Source: Aphrocallistes beatrix (Eukaryota > Porifera > Hexactinellida > Sceptrulophora > Aphrocallistidae). Taken from it: a stretch of 64,000 nt of DNA. The position numbers and the translations under genes were made by a program. The stretch spans positions 1,798,001 to 1,862,000 of the forward strand of contig OY725503.1 of assembly GCA_963281255.1 (NCBI GenBank). The letters are read 5' to 3'. The notes beneath the pieces are model-generated. The model ran no database searches and was not told the DNA's origin. It saw only the letters and a list, made by a program, of their open reading frames with translations. This document shows, one piece after another, positions 21,399 to 33,086 of this stretch; the stretch's first letter is position 1, and each line of letters begins with the position of its first letter.

Positions 21399-21905
21399 TT
21401 AATTTAATGAGGATTTAATTAAGTGGCTGTGTCGTGTGCGAAACGGAAAGATGATTATATAGTCCGGAGCAAGATAATGGATGGCTTTGTAAGTTATAAG
21501 GAGAATTTTGAAGAGGATATGATGTTTAACAGGCAGCCTGTGGAGGTTGATAGGAAGATGAGATGACGAGAAGGTAAGGGAGACATTGCAGATAAGTCTG
21601 GCTGCACTGTTCTGGACTCGCTGGAGTCGAGCTAAGACGGGTGAGGGGCAACCATACAAGATGCTGTTACTGTAATCAAGACGAGATGTGATAAGAGCAT
21701 TAACGAGAGTTTTACAGACTTCCCTAGAGAGATACTTTCTAATACGCCGGATGTTATAGATGTAGTAGAGAAGCAGGAGGAGGCAACTTGGCTGACATGA
21801 GTAGACATTGAAAGGGTGTTGTCGAGCAAAGTTCTAAGATTCCGTACTACTTTGGAAGATAAGCAACTTGTTGGTGAGGAGCCAGGAACGGATCGCAGAG
21901 ATGCA
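21399..21905 (-). pseudogene. LINE reverse-transcriptase C-terminal remnant (CR1/Jockey-like)
   Basis: Minus strand. The upstream piece reads ISAIRSWLLTNKLLIFQSS and LLDNTLSMSTHVSQVASSC. The downstream piece (21659-21399) reads LARLQRVQNSAARLICNV and then LPVKHHILFKILLITYKAIH. The L-Q-x-V-Q-N-x-A-A-R-L-I and W/R-L-P-V-x-x-R/H-I-x-F-K-I-L-L motifs are the conserved tail of CR1/Jockey-type reverse transcriptases. A frameshift near 21640 separates the parts; the endonuclease and most of RT are missing (5' truncation, usual for LINEs). Confidence 0.8.
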
Positions 21906-22440
21906 ACATGATATTTTCAATTACCGTATTATTTTGAATAGTAGCCCACCTCCTTTTAGTAAAAAAGACAAGTGTCTATTCTAATTATTATAGCATTAAT
22001 ATATTTCGTAAGTATTTAGTTACTATGCCTATTGATGACTGCAAACTTTCATGGTGACTCATCATTACGGCAATATTTTGCTACCATAACGTGTAGATGT
22101 GATGCATATGATACTGTGATTCAAATTCCATTATTATTGGATCAATTATGAAAGAGCAAAATATTGTTCTGACTAAAACGTAGTTTTTTTGCGATTGTCC
22201 AAATTGATCGAAGAATTGGAAAGTCGAAGAGATATGAAAAATTGGTATATAGGTGTCAAATGATGCGTTTACAATTACGCTCGAAGATCAAAGCGAAATA
22301 TAGAAAAAAATTGAAATAATTTCTCACACTACTTCGAAATAATATATATAACTTAACTTTCACAATAGATCATTGTATGACATTAAGATAGAGTGTCAAT
22401 ATTATTAACACATCAAAGCAATAACCTATATAGATATCTT
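21906..22440. other. Unassigned AT-rich stretch
   Basis: No gene or bounded repeat seen. Confidence 0.5.
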
Positions 22441-23614
22441 ACGAAGGGAGTGCCAATGACTTAATTTTTGAGTATTTAAAGGTGATTATATTATTTGCTG
22501 ATATGACAGGTTTAAGTCAATTGTTTGAATGCTTTTATTTTTAGCTATTAGATTAAGTTAGTAGGTCTCAGTGTTTTTAAAAATGGATAGATTTGGGAAT
22601 CGTATAGTGATCTGCTATTTGTATTTGAAGAGTTTGTCGCCTAAGGTAATCCACGAAGATATGGTAACCACACTTGGAGGCGATGCTCCATCCTATAGCA
22701 CTGTCAGAAGGTGGACAGCAGAGTTCAAGCATGGAAGAGAGAGTCTGGAAGACGACTCCCGTTCAGGATGACCATCTACAGTGACAACTCGAGAGATGGT
22801 CAACAAAATCCATGGTTTCAACTTGGTAGACTGATGGATTATAGTAACATGCACAAAATTGCCAATGAAATGGGGATCTCGAGCAGGAATGCGTCCATGC
22901 TATCATCACAAAGGAATTGGTTATGACCAAAATGTCAGCTCGCTGGGTGCCTAGATTGCTTACTCCTGATCCTAAAAAGGACACGAAACAAAATGTAATA
23001 GGAGAGCTTGATCCGTTTTGAAGCAGATCCGGACGATTTCTTCGATGATTTGTGACAATAGATGAAACTTGGGTTCACCACTTTCAGTATGAGTTAAAGG
23101 AACCATCAAAACAGTTTGCGCAATATAGACCACTAAATCCCAAGAAGGCCAGGGTGATCGCCTGTTTTTCTGAGATCCAGAGGAAGTGACAATGGTTAAC
23201 TAATTATCTAAAGGTCACACCATAATAGGGATATACTACGCTAACATCCTAATGCAATTGCGGAGATAAAGATAAAAGAGAAACTGACTAGAGGAGTATT
23301 GTTACAACAGGATAATACACCAGCTCACAAGTCTTTGGTCGCAATGGCTACAATATGTAATTGTGGTTTTGAACTGTTATCGCGACCGCCCTATTCACCT
23401 GACTTCGCTCCATCAGACTTCCACTTGTTTCCAAAATCAGATGATGATGTCATCGACGCTGTTGAGATGTCTTTAGGGACCCAATTGACCTCTATAATGA
23501 AGGCTGGAAAAAGTATATTGATCACAAAAGGGACTAATTTGAAAAATAATATTAAAATAGTATAAACAACAACATCTGTTTACGTCAGGCTGAAAGTTTT
23601 TCAAACGCCCCTCG
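22441..23614 (+). mobile_element. mariner element, degraded
   Basis: Left sequence ACGAAGGGAGTGCCAATGAC and right TTTTTCAAACGCCCCTCGCA are weak inverted ends of mariner type. They surround a broken mariner transposase on the plus strand. Boundaries approximate. Confidence 0.65.
22583..23500 (+). pseudogene. mariner DD34D-type transposase, broken
   Basis: Starts MDRFGNRIVICYLYLKSLSP. The N-terminal part reads YSTVRRWTAEFKHGRESLED, a typical mariner HTH region. The first catalytic Asp lies in FVTIDETWVHHF (about 23045). The second lies in LQQDNTPAHKS (23299), followed by CGFELLSRPPYSPDFAPSDF, where the third Asp belongs. Stops and frameshifts occur after the HTH (22768), near 22926, near 23020 and near 23190. 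Family length is about 345 aa. Non-functional. Confidence 0.8.
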
Positions 23615-24614
23615 CAAGATAACTGAGACCTGGATGATGAACGCCCATATATTCAGCAGCTTCCATGTGTGAAAAGATCATTCAACCTTTTCCTGACCAA
23701 CAAAAGTGAAGATACTCAAAATAGAAGAGGCATGTTTAATCATAAGTTAATCGGTGAAGCAGGTTTATACTTGAGGAGCATTATTGAGAATGTTGTAAAA
23801 AAAATGAGGATTCGCTAAAGAATTAAACCAGATTTGTTATGAACTGCCAAAGGGATCCGGCATAAGAGTTTCTCAAATTCAGTCAAGGTAATTTGATCAC
23901 AAAATCTGCAGCTAATGACAAAATTAGCCTGACTGATCGAAAAAGTGCGCTGATGTGATCTCTGCTACAAGTCGGGAGAGATCCAAACTTGGAAAACAAA
24001 TTGAACTTGTGCCTAGGATTAACTAGCATGACAGGATCACGAAAATTCCTCACATTCCCAATCGTATGGGACATTCTAATAGTTAAGAAATTAACCATTC
24101 AATCAGCAAAGGATGACTTTCTTTTTGAAAAATTCAGCTCATATGTTGATCATCCTTACTTTGAAATTTGAATTAATGTTTATTTGTGAATATACGAGTA
24201 AAAACATACACACACGAGATGGGAGTGTTCTTCTAACATGTGAAATGAATGTTCCGAATTTGAAGATCGGGTAGGCCTTGATCGGGCAATTTCCCATTGC
24301 CTCGAATACATACCTAAAGATGTGTTCAGGAAGACATTTGAAAATTGGATTAAAAGACTAAATTCAGTTGTAGAATGTAAAGAATACTACTTTGAGCATT
24401 CCTGGCAAAATGATCAACTTTGTACAAATATTCGTAGTTCTATTGGAGTATAATTAGTATTTAATGAATGCCCCTGTAACCACCGTTTCTCAAAACTTTT
24501 TGGGTGTTTTAGAGTAATTATATACATTCATTCCCTCGCATTGGCTTTGAGAGTTCGTTTATACTTTTGAAAATAAAGGAGAGAATAGAAAAACAAGAAA
24601 AAGTAAGTTATTAC
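23615..24614. other. Intron stretch with a mariner C-terminal scrap
   Basis: Near 24285-24410 the plus strand reads LEYIPKDVFRKTFENWIKRL then SVVECKEYYFEHSW, resembling the end of mariner transposases (W-x-x-R-L...C-I...G-x-Y-F-E). The region 23820-24170 has weakly coding-looking pieces with stops. Nothing else is bounded. Confidence 0.45.
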
Positions 24615-24824
24615 CTGTTATTCGATCGTAGGTTTTGAGGAGAAAAGTCTTTGAAGGTAGGGGGCGCTCCATGCCCATTAGAATTTTGAATTTCAAAACT
24701 ATCATTTAATTCATGAATAGGATATTTAGGATTTTTTCTCCCGTTTCTTTCATGATGTAATTGCTGACGAACTCCGATTAGTACCCTCTCAAAATTACTT
24801 TTCTCAGAATTTAAAACATCGTAT
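24615..24824 (-). CDS. Exon B of the coiled-coil host gene (partial)
   Basis: Minus-strand exon with acceptor AATCTCTTTTAG before 24824 and donor AACAG|GTAATA after 24615. It codes 70 residues starting YDVLNSEKSNFERVLIGVRQ (helical) and continuing with a Pro/Asn/His-rich stretch ending DFSPQNLRSNN. It contains no Met, so simple ORF scans miss it. Its first base completes an Arg codon from exon A (AG|A). It ends with AG, completing another Arg with exon C. Both joins keep the frame. Function unknown. Confidence 0.65.
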
Positions 24825-25127
24825 CTAAAAGAGATTGATTAATTAACAACTTAAATTAAATTCAAAGACGATGACACTAACACTTCTATGCAGACAGTAT
24901 AGAAAGGCTATTTAAACATTAAGTCACAATTAAAAGATTTATAAACAATACATTGATAAATATAAAAGGCTACAATGACATTATAAATAAAACCAAGGAA
25001 ACAAAAGTATAAGAGGACTTCATGAAGAAGATTGCTTCTAAACGGTATATATTACTTTTGGTTAGGCAGTGTAGGCAGCGTGATAGATCATTACTTATGT
25101 ATTCTTATTACGTATGCACAAGTAATA
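24825..25127. other. Intron with an R4 scrap
   Basis: At about 24993-25060, ACAAAAGTATAAGAGGACTTCATGAAG... resembles the left end of the R4 MITE. Nothing else seen. Confidence 0.5.
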
Positions 25128-25481
25128 TACAGGGAGTTCAGAAATTATTGGGATTGGATTTGTCCAATGATCCCGCAAGATATAGGCTCTGAAAGTCAGA
25201 ACTAGCGGTGTGATTAAAGCTCGCAGATATTTCTATAACTAAATTAAGCGTTATAGAAGAAAAAATTGCTATACTGTAGCAAATAGTGGTTGGGATCTTG
25301 ACAAAACAGGGACAAAGAATGAGTTTGCATTCCAGAAAAGAGATTAATTACATGGTGTGATAGTGTGACTCAAAATAATACGAGAAAATACATAAATTAA
25401 GTTAGCCTGAAATTATAATACTCTTTCGAAGTACAAAATTCAAAGTTAAAGTTTAGTCCCGATAATTCCGAATACACTGTA
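25128..25481. mobile_element. R11 Tc1-like MITE (354 bp)
   Basis: Ends TACAGGGAGTTCAGAAATTA and TAATTCCGAATACACTGTA. The interior (ATATAGGCTCTGAAAGTCAG; GACAAAGAATGAGTTTGC) is shared with both arms of the foldback element at 60193-61153. The left end also matches the Tc1 remnant at 8980. Confidence 0.75.
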
Positions 25482-25900
25482 TGTATGTATATCCATCCCC
25501 GCGGTAATTCCTGAGAAATTTAACAGTCCAAAATTTAGCACGTAGGATCTCTTTCTGTTGTAGATATGCACGTCAATGTTTTTAGCGAAATCTCACCGCC
25601 TCCGATTTTTATAAACGCATGTTCATATTTGAATACATCCATTGCAAAGCTTTGTTTTGGGATATACTTAAAATCGCAATGACTAATGTAGGGTATTTCA
25701 CTATGTAGAATGCTATTTTTCGGACTTTGAAAGCAATACGGTAAATTTTTCTTGAGTAAATATATACTGGGTTAAAATGTAATATGAGCTCAACATCTAA
25801 AAATTCAAATAGTTGTCAAAATTAATTATTTACTGAAGTAAAAAGCATTTAAATTCTAAGAGATAGGATTAATGAAGCTTCATATTCGAATTAGTTACTA
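25482..25900. other. Unassigned AT-rich stretch
   Basis: No gene or bounded repeat recognised. Confidence 0.5.
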
Positions 25901-26290
25901 TACAGGCTGGATCATAAGTTCTGTTACAAGCTTCCTCAGGTACAAAATTTCTGATATTCAAACAATCTTCGACACTATGGTCGATAGAGTTTGTAATTCG
26001 AAAATTTCAATGATTTTATTAATTAAAGTATTTTCGAGTTTAAGACCTGGAACTGGGTTTTGTATGGCGAGTTTAGTGAATAAAAAATGTGTACTGGGAC
26101 GCAACAAATATCGTGAATCTGGACCGCTGCTTTCCAAATTATCTTTTCAGAGTCTTCAAATTCAAGTAAAAATGAGCTGACAATTTTTGCCCGAAAATTC
26201 TAAATTTGCAAATTATTGGAAGTCAAGATCAGTGCATTTTGAGAACCATTTGAATCAGATCTTTTCATTATGTGTGAAATGAATGCGAGG
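25901..26290. mobile_element. R5 MITE, left half
   Basis: Starts TACAGGCTGGATCATAAGTT and follows the R5 sequence (ACAAGCTTC; TATGGCGAGTTTAGTGA; AGTCTTCAAATTC) to about the middle, then diverges. Full copies are at 31391 and 45493. Confidence 0.7.
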
Positions 26291-26924
26291 ATGCATACAC
26301 GCCTGTAGATTCACATTGTTTTATACATACATACTCAACAAACATCTAAGATGATCAGCGTCATTCACTTCTGTCAAGTTACTTCTATCTCTAAAGGTGG
26401 CGATAAACATCAGGCTGAAAATAACACAAGATGGAACAATACGAATAAGATGCTCAAATCACTTTTAGAAGCAGATCCAACCATAATTGAGCATCTTGAT
26501 TATTCAGCTTGCAAGTTGTAAAAAATTATGAAATGTAAGTAATTTATAACAACGGTGCTCACGCCATTTGAGCTAGCTACTATGCATGTCAAGCTCAGAA
26601 GTTCGTAACATCCAGTTTGGTGATTCCTTGTATCTGTGAACCCATAGCTGAGCATAAAGAATTGTCCAAAACCTATAATTATAAGATGGTTGCTACATTA
26701 ATATCATCTATCGAGAGGCAATTGGTTAAATATGAAGAATAATTTTTTCAACTTGCTTGTAATGTAGCAAGGAACAAAAACAAGTTTTTACTTGAGTACA
26801 AGTAGCTAATACGAAGTTTTCAAAAATGATGATTATCCTCACTTAAGAGATATATGAATCTCTGCACAAATTACCTTCTGTTATTTTTCTCATATCTACT
26901 ATACTAAACTACGATACTTTATAC
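26291..26924. other. Unassigned AT-rich stretch
   Basis: No gene or bounded repeat recognised. Confidence 0.5.
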
Positions 26925-27492
26925 CAGTGGTTCCCAGACTGGGGGCACTGAATAAGTTTGAGGGGGTCGCGGGACACTACATCACCTCAAATTCTAAAGT
27001 AGTCGATAAATCGAATTTAGCAAGTTGTCATTTTCTTAATTCAATTTTAGGCCTGTTTTCGATTGATCGAATCTGTTTATGGCTGCTTTATTATATAGCA
27101 TTATTGTGCTAGTGTAAAACTTACTTTGAATGGTGCTAAGAACAAATCATCTTACTTGGGATATTAATAATACAACTCTATTTTCTGAACAATATAGGTG
27201 AATCGTACACTGCATAATAGCACGCTAATTGTGTACTATACTCACAAATATAGTATTTTAAATATTTAAATCATACAAATAAAAAATAGATTAAAAGTGG
27301 AAGATAGTCTACGCTGTGCAATGACTACAATAGAACCTGAAACACAAGACCTAGCCAACAAGCAGACCTCACAGTAATCCATTTGAGTGTTAAATTAATA
27401 AATAACAATTATATTCATTTTCAATAACAGGATCGCGAGGTTTTTGGGGAACAAAAAATGGGTCGCTAAGTATCTAACTCTGGGAACCACTG
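26925..27492. mobile_element. hAT-type MITE (568 bp)
   Basis: Ends CAGTGGTTCCCAGACTGGGG and CTGGGAACCACTG. CTTTATAC and CTCTATTT flank it, a poor 8-bp duplication. GGGTCGC motifs lie near both ends. The CAGTGGT termini resemble hAT elements such as that at 12739. Confidence 0.7.
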
Positions 27493-27559
27493 CTCTATTT
27501 TATTGCAATAACTCTAATATTACATTAATACATCATCCTCCCCTTACGAAGACCCTTTT

Positions 27560-28680
27560 CATAGTCTCTTGGTGTTGCGTGCGAGTCAAAGAACTCTACT
27601 CTTTTCTCAATTTTCTAAATTTTATTTATCCGCCATCTCTCAGGATGTCCCATGGGTTTGCTTCTATTCAAGTGTACATTAACTCCCCACCTTTCCACTA
27701 TTACCTATGGGCCCTCAAATAAAGGATAAGCATATTACTCCCTTCTCTCCCTCAATCATAGTACTATCTCTTCATGTTTGCTTGTGCTTCATGATTGATT
27801 GTGTATCAATCTAACTTCACTTTTTGGCACACCATTTCAACGCAATCAGCAACATCTGCATACACTGCATGTTCTCACTCCGGGAAAGCAGAATCAATTT
27901 TAGTTCTTAGACGCTCCCCATATAATACTTCTTGAGGTAAATCCTGTAGTCTGACTCGTTGCAAGTGAAGACTACCACTTGGATCAATTCAGGTTAGTTC
28001 GGTCGAGACGTTTACCTATCTGAGAAAAGGAATCTAAATGTTATTTTGAAAATCTGCAATATTCTTCCTACCCTCCTATCGCCCGAAGGGTGATAAGGGA
28101 TGAAACTTTGTAATATCCCACATATCAGAGTTTTTAACAGCATTCCCATCAATGGTGAGTTTCTAGATCAGAGAACAGAGATAATGGGGGTCTGTGACGA
28201 TAACACCACGCTTGTTCGAATACTTTCACTACTGTTTGAAATTGAGCTTCCTTATCCTTCATAGCTACTTATTCGATATATTTTGCAAATGGATCAATCA
28301 TAATAATTGCATATCTGTACTCCTCAATATACCATGGGAAATCCATTGCATCTGTAGCTCTGGGAACTCTTAATATAATCAAACGACTTCAGTGGTGGTT
28401 AAATTAATAAGATATTTTGTTATTTATACATATCATACAGTGATTCACAAATTCAAGCACTTCTCCAAACATGCCTTTCTAGAAGAATCTTTCCTTGAGA
28501 TCTTCATGTTTCTATTATCCATGAATGAGTAGTCCGATGTATATGGGCCAAAACATATTCACAACAAACTTTAGGATCTATCAACCCTAAGTCCTACGTT
28601 GAGCAATTCTTCCACTAAATGCCCGATATCTGTTTCAATTGACTCGCCTTTAAGGTCCCCTCTTTTTGATACTTCCATTA
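27560..28680 (-). pseudogene. Gypsy integrase remnant, heavily decayed
   Basis: Read on the minus strand in pieces: AHIHRTTHSW (His pair of the integrase zinc finger, about 28530), AMDFPWYIEEYRYAIIMIDP then FAKYIE (integrase core, about 28260-28340), VAMKDKEAQFQTVV, VTDPHYLC around the second Asp, FHPLSPFGR, and LYGERLRTKIDSAFPE near 27900. The order and spacing match the integrase of the better Gypsy copy at 53681-55297, which has FEDGYRYTLVMVDLFSKY. Numerous stops break it; no protease, RT or LTR is seen next to it. A dead, 5'-truncated or deleted copy of the same clade. Confidence 0.7.
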
Positions 28681-28692
28681 TTGCTCTCAATA

Positions 28693-29297
28693 TACAGGGT
28701 GGGTAATAAATTTTGTCCCATTTGAAATTATAAAGTTTGTTTCTGCAATATATGTGATTCCTAGTATTTTATATTATTTACTTATAATTAAAAATCTTGT
28801 AAGACTATATAATAATTGAAAGGGCATCTGATTTGGAATTTGTCATCATTCTAGTAATGGAGAAGGAGCAAACCTCAATACTAGAATTCTTTCTACGGGA
28901 AAAGAGTCCAGAATCACTCAGGAGTGACTTCTTTCTAGTGGGCTTTAGTCTAAGGAAGAATGCTCCCCCTCCAGTCCAGAACTGAACCCAGTCGACATTT
29001 TCATCAGGTCAATTTCGGAGGAAAAGGCTTGTTCTAAGTCACATCGAAATTTGGAGTCTTTGTGGAAGTCTTTAGTCAAGGAATGGGCCAATAGTCTTCA
29101 AGAAACGTTGCGTATTTCAGTAGATGCCGTTCCCAGACGCCTCAAGGCTGTAACAAAAAAGAAGGGATTGAAAGTTAAGTGCATTTGTTAAAACCAATAA
29201 TACGTAGTTACTTCCTATAAAATACAATCTAAGCACTAATAATTGAATTACGGTACTTTAACAATGGGACAGAACTTATCACCCACTCTACCCTGTA
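28693..29297 (+). mobile_element. mariner-type deletion derivative with fused transposase ends
   Basis: Inverted ends TACAGGGTGGGTAATAAATT and CTTATCACCCACTCTACCCTG-TA bound 605 bp. Inside, the start of a transposase (MEKEQTSILEFFLREKSPES, 28858) is joined after about 42 codons to the end of the same gene. The end part reads NPVDFFIWSILEEKACSKSH through PRRLKAVTKKKG. The catalytic core is deleted. This is how non-autonomous copies arise from mariner-type (DD37E-like) elements. Confidence 0.75.
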
Positions 29298-29834
29298 AAC
29301 GTATAAAATTTCTGCTCTCAACACACCTGGTTAAGCAGCTCAGAACCAGAGTGCTAGATCTGGCTCACTTGTGTCCTGTAAACTTCTGTTTGATGAATAA
29401 TTGCTCGTCCTTCTCTATTACAGGATCAATTTCAGTTGCGGTATGGCTAAACCTCGCCTATATAATATGTAATAGTGAATTCCATTTGACCAAAGAAAAC
29501 ATCGCGAAAATTCCCTCTTTCTGCTATCTCATATATACTAGAAATGGCTATAATATAGGGTTCAGCAAACTTCTATTCATATCAGGCCGTATTGTTAGCA
29601 AAAAAAGCAGATTGGGCCGCAACCCAGGTTAAGTAACATATAAATTATTATTAATAGCAAAATATGTACGTGTAAATGAACACATTTAATTAAATAAGTT
29701 CTAGATTTGATCTAGAGGAGATAAAATAGGTCGCAAAACGAGTATCAGGCCAGAGATAATTCAAATATAACATCGGGGACCCAGGGAACATGCGGCCAAA
29801 AAAACAGAGTTTGTGAAAATCGGATATATTATGT
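29298..29834. other. Unassigned stretch
   Basis: An open frame runs through the plus strand here but shows no family features. No bounded repeat. Confidence 0.45.
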
Positions 29835-29864
29835 TATCCTTACTATTAAAACTCGATTAATATA

Positions 29865-30610
29865 TACAGTCGACTCCGCTTAATAGGGCCACATCGGTCA
29901 GAGGACATTTTGCCCCGATTAAGCGGAGGACCATATTAAGTGAGTGAGTCGGGGGGGCGGGCCGGGGGCCGGGGTTGGAAAAAATCAAAAATCATGATTT
30001 ATTTGATTTAAATCAGATTTATTTGATATAAATTAGATTTTTATATATTTTTATCTATAATCATTTAGTCTTTTGTTTATTTTTATCTACTCATAATCAA
30101 ATAGAATTCTAGAATAAATTTAACATTATCTACGTATAATAGAATGTTTTAGTGAAAGAAAACGAAAAATTAGAATAAATGTTAATGAAGAAAGCGAAAA
30201 ATTAGAGTATGTATTAATGTACGTAGAACTAGAAGAAATTATTTATGAGTATTCAGCAGCTTGTATATAAATACTAATTTTCTTGCTTTAGCTATACCTA
30301 ATCTATTCCTAACTTTTGAATGTACAAAGCCATCACACTTTTATCAAATAAGAAACATTGAAGAAATTTCTAAAAGGAAATAGATTCCAAAAAAATCAAA
30401 TAACAGGATTTTGATTTCTTTAAGTGATTTAAATCATGATTTAAATTAATGATTTAAATCAAATGATTTAAATCAAAACAACCCTGATATTAACCGAAAA
30501 TATTTTGTATTAGCTTCTATGTGTGAGAGCTATTTCGGTCCTGCCAAAAGTGGCCCGATTAAGCGGCTGACCCGATTAAACAGTGGCCCTATTAAGCGGA
30601 GTCGACTGTA
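29865..30610. mobile_element. Tigger/pogo-like element in R1
   Basis: Perfect-looking inverted ends TACAGTCGACTCCGCTTAAT and ATTAAGCGGAGTCGACTGTA, with TA on both sides. GATTAAGCGG phrases recur near both ends. A second MITE seems to be nested inside (about 29970-30485). Confidence 0.85.
29970..30485. mobile_element. MITE with GATTTAAATC-rich ends
   Basis: Left end GGTTGGAAAAAATCAAAAAT and right end TTTGATTTAAATCAAAACAAC-CC. GATTTAAATCA units recur at both sides in opposite orientation. It interrupts the GC-rich part of the Tigger element. Exact borders and class (possibly hAT) are uncertain. Confidence 0.5.
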
Positions 30611-30620
30611 TATAAATATA

Positions 30621-31214
30621 TACAGGGTGTCTCTCAAAAGTTCTGCAACAAAATTTGCTAATGTATTATACATAGATAAATAGATCGAACATCCGATACC
30701 TCATTTTAATCAAAAATAGTGAGGATTATCTTAATTATTTGGCATTCTAATAGCTTGTATTTCTCAATTTATTTGCAATGATGGATCATATATTTCATTC
30801 TCTTAAAGAATATTTTTTAACACAATAAAAAATCTCACATCCCAGCTACATTTTATGGCTACACTTTAAAAAGACTCGTTCTTATCCAAGATTACTGCTA
30901 CATAAATCAAAAGTAATAATATTATTTTAGTATTATGAATCAATTACAGAATATAGAAGTGATTGATGTAATATTTCATTAGAAAAATAGTGATCTTCAA
31001 ACTTAGCACTTTTGAGCTCCAAATTTTTGAGTAATTAGTATGTAATTATATAAAATTTTATAAGAATCTTTTTTGCGTAATGAGTTGGGCTCATTTCTAT
31101 GCTAGAAGGGTGCTAGATTTCATTTATGGGGGCTAATTTGGAATACAATCAAGTGATCTTAGTCAAATTAATAAAGTAAATTGGTTGTTGCAGAACTTTT
31201 GAAACAAACCTGTA
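30621..31214. mobile_element. R6 TA-flanked MITE (594 bp)
   Basis: Ends TACAGGGTGTCTCTCAAAAG and GTTGCAGAACTTTTGAAACA-AACCTGTA. The inner part of each end, AAAAGTTCTGCAACAA, is an exact inverted match. No ORF. Tc1/mariner-type non-autonomous element. Confidence 0.75.
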
Positions 31215-31390
31215 TATATATACAAGTATATATGTAACGAATTGATTGAAGAAACTGTTAGGCCCAGAAAGCTGATTTTTGGCATGCGAGAGTCTTTTGG
31301 CTATGGCTCCAGTAAGTTCTGAGCTCAGACGAAAATGTCGACTCATCATGGAATTATGACGTCATTGTCACATTTTTAAAAGTTAAGCAA

Positions 31391-32162
31391 TACAGGGTGG
31401 GAAACAAGTTCTGCCACAAGCTTCATTAGGTATAAAATTTCTTATACTCAAACGATCTTAGTTATTATGGTCCTCAGATATTGTAATTCGAATATCCTCA
31501 ATGATTTTAAATGATTTTTCGATTCTATGACTTAGAAATGTGTTTTATATGGAGAGTTTTGAGAAAAAAAAAGTGTCCTGTTCCGCAGCGAAAATCGTGA
31601 ATCAGGGCCCAATGCTTTTCAGGTTATCTTCCAAGAGTCTTCAAATTCTAGGAAAATTAGCTCACACATTTTCCTCGCACACTCTAAATTTGTAGAGATA
31701 TAAGATGTGTGATCAGTGGATTTTGAAGACCAATTGGATCATATTTCTTTGTGATGTGAAAAAAAGTGCCATTTTGGGGAATTTTGCAAAATGTACCTAA
31801 TTTGAAGTGCGACTGAATAACTTTTCCTCGTTTCTGATAACGAATTCAGTGGATTTATGAAATATTTCTATGACGAATGAAAGCTACCAGGTGCTAAATC
31901 GTCATGGGACATCGATTATGAAGACATTTTTACAGAAGCAGTGGGCCCTGATTCACGATTTTCGCTGCGGACCAGGAAACTTTTTTTTTCTCAAAACTCA
32001 CCATACAAAACATATTTCTAAGTTATAGAATCGAAAAATCTTTTAAAATCATTGAAAATATTCGAATTACAATCTCTAAGGACCATAATAACTAAGATTG
32101 TTTGAGTAGAAGAAATTTTATACCTAATGAAGCTTGTGGCAGAACTTATTCCCGACCCTGTA
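31391..32162. mobile_element. R5 MITE, complete (772 bp)
   Basis: Ends TACAGGGTGGGAAACAAGTT and AACTTATTCCCGACCCTGTA. The inverted similarity extends for over 250 bp on each side (CTTCATTAGGTATAAAATTT; GCAGCGAAAATCGTGAATCA), so it is a foldback-type element. It sits inside an R1 copy. Other copies: 45493, half at 25901, end at 16483. Confidence 0.85.
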
Positions 32163-32495
32163 CAATTATTCGAGCATAACTCAGCCATTATAGAAGATAG
32201 AAGGCTGAAATTTTAATAGAATCTGTATACTAACATACCTCACATATGATGCAACTATCATCAAAAAAAGATGACTCATCACTTTGTTATGACGTCATCA
32301 TTACTCATCAAAATTTTAAAAATTGATAAATTTGGTGATTTTTCGAGAGATATCGATTATCACAGTAGGATAGACGTATTTAGAGATGTTATCCCCTTAT
32401 AATTAATCAACTTGACCCCAGGCGCCCACAGGGCGCCTGTGGTGGACACGAAGTGTCCGCCAGCCGCGTAGCGGAAGCAAGCGAAGCGCTCTTGT

Positions 32496-33086
32496 ATGTA
32501 ATAATAGGAAAACAATAATGAAATATCGCCCGCCCACAGCCCCATTAATTGTCCAATTGGAACTGAAAAAGGTTTTAAAGTTAGAAATATTAGCATCATA
32601 TCATGCTTGCACGCGCATATCCAGATTTTAGCAATCTATGCTCTCAGATTTTGCACGCACAAATAGACCCAAGTTGAGCCTATAAGTGCAATTGTAGTTG
32701 AAAATATATTATTGAACCAAACACTGCTACCTATGATTTCATATAAAATGATTATAACTTGTGACATATGGCATAGGATAGAAAATGCAGAAATGCTCTT
32801 AAAATAGAGTAATTAAGTTGAACTCTTATAAAGTAAGCAATTTCAAAACTGAAGAATGGGAATTTGAAGCCAAATTTAGTGGGTTTGTCCACGAGCTTCA
32901 TGAATACACGGAAGGGAAACTCGCAAAGTGTTGGAAAAAAAACTGAAGGCTGATTTCAAAATTTTATTAATTCATTTACTTTAACCTTTTTTTATTGTTT
33001 GGAATAAATAAAGAAACCGACGCTTGATCTATTTTACTTGTTAGCCCGTTAGAGTTCAATTAGGCCTTAGGATGGGGGTGGAAATG
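32496..33086. other. Unassigned stretch
   Basis: A short plus-strand piece near 32885 (FVHELHEYTEGKLAKCWKKN) looks coding but is isolated. No bounded repeat. Confidence 0.4.

Larger units (their letters stand above)
29835..32495 (+). mobile_element. Helitron-like R1 copy split by three insertions
   Basis: The 5' terminus (TCCTTACTATTAAAACTCGA) is at 29836 and the 3' end (GAAGCGCTCTTGT) at 32495. Between them R1 sequence is interrupted by a Tigger-like element (29865-30610), the R6 MITE (30621-31214) and the R5 MITE (31391-32162). Removing these leaves about 540 bp collinear with the intact copies at 11130 and 49188. Confidence 0.85.

Noticed and set aside
29243-29632. 129-codon plus-strand frame
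   Set aside because: Starts inside the 3' end of a mariner derivative, has no recognisable motif, and no splice or promoter evidence.
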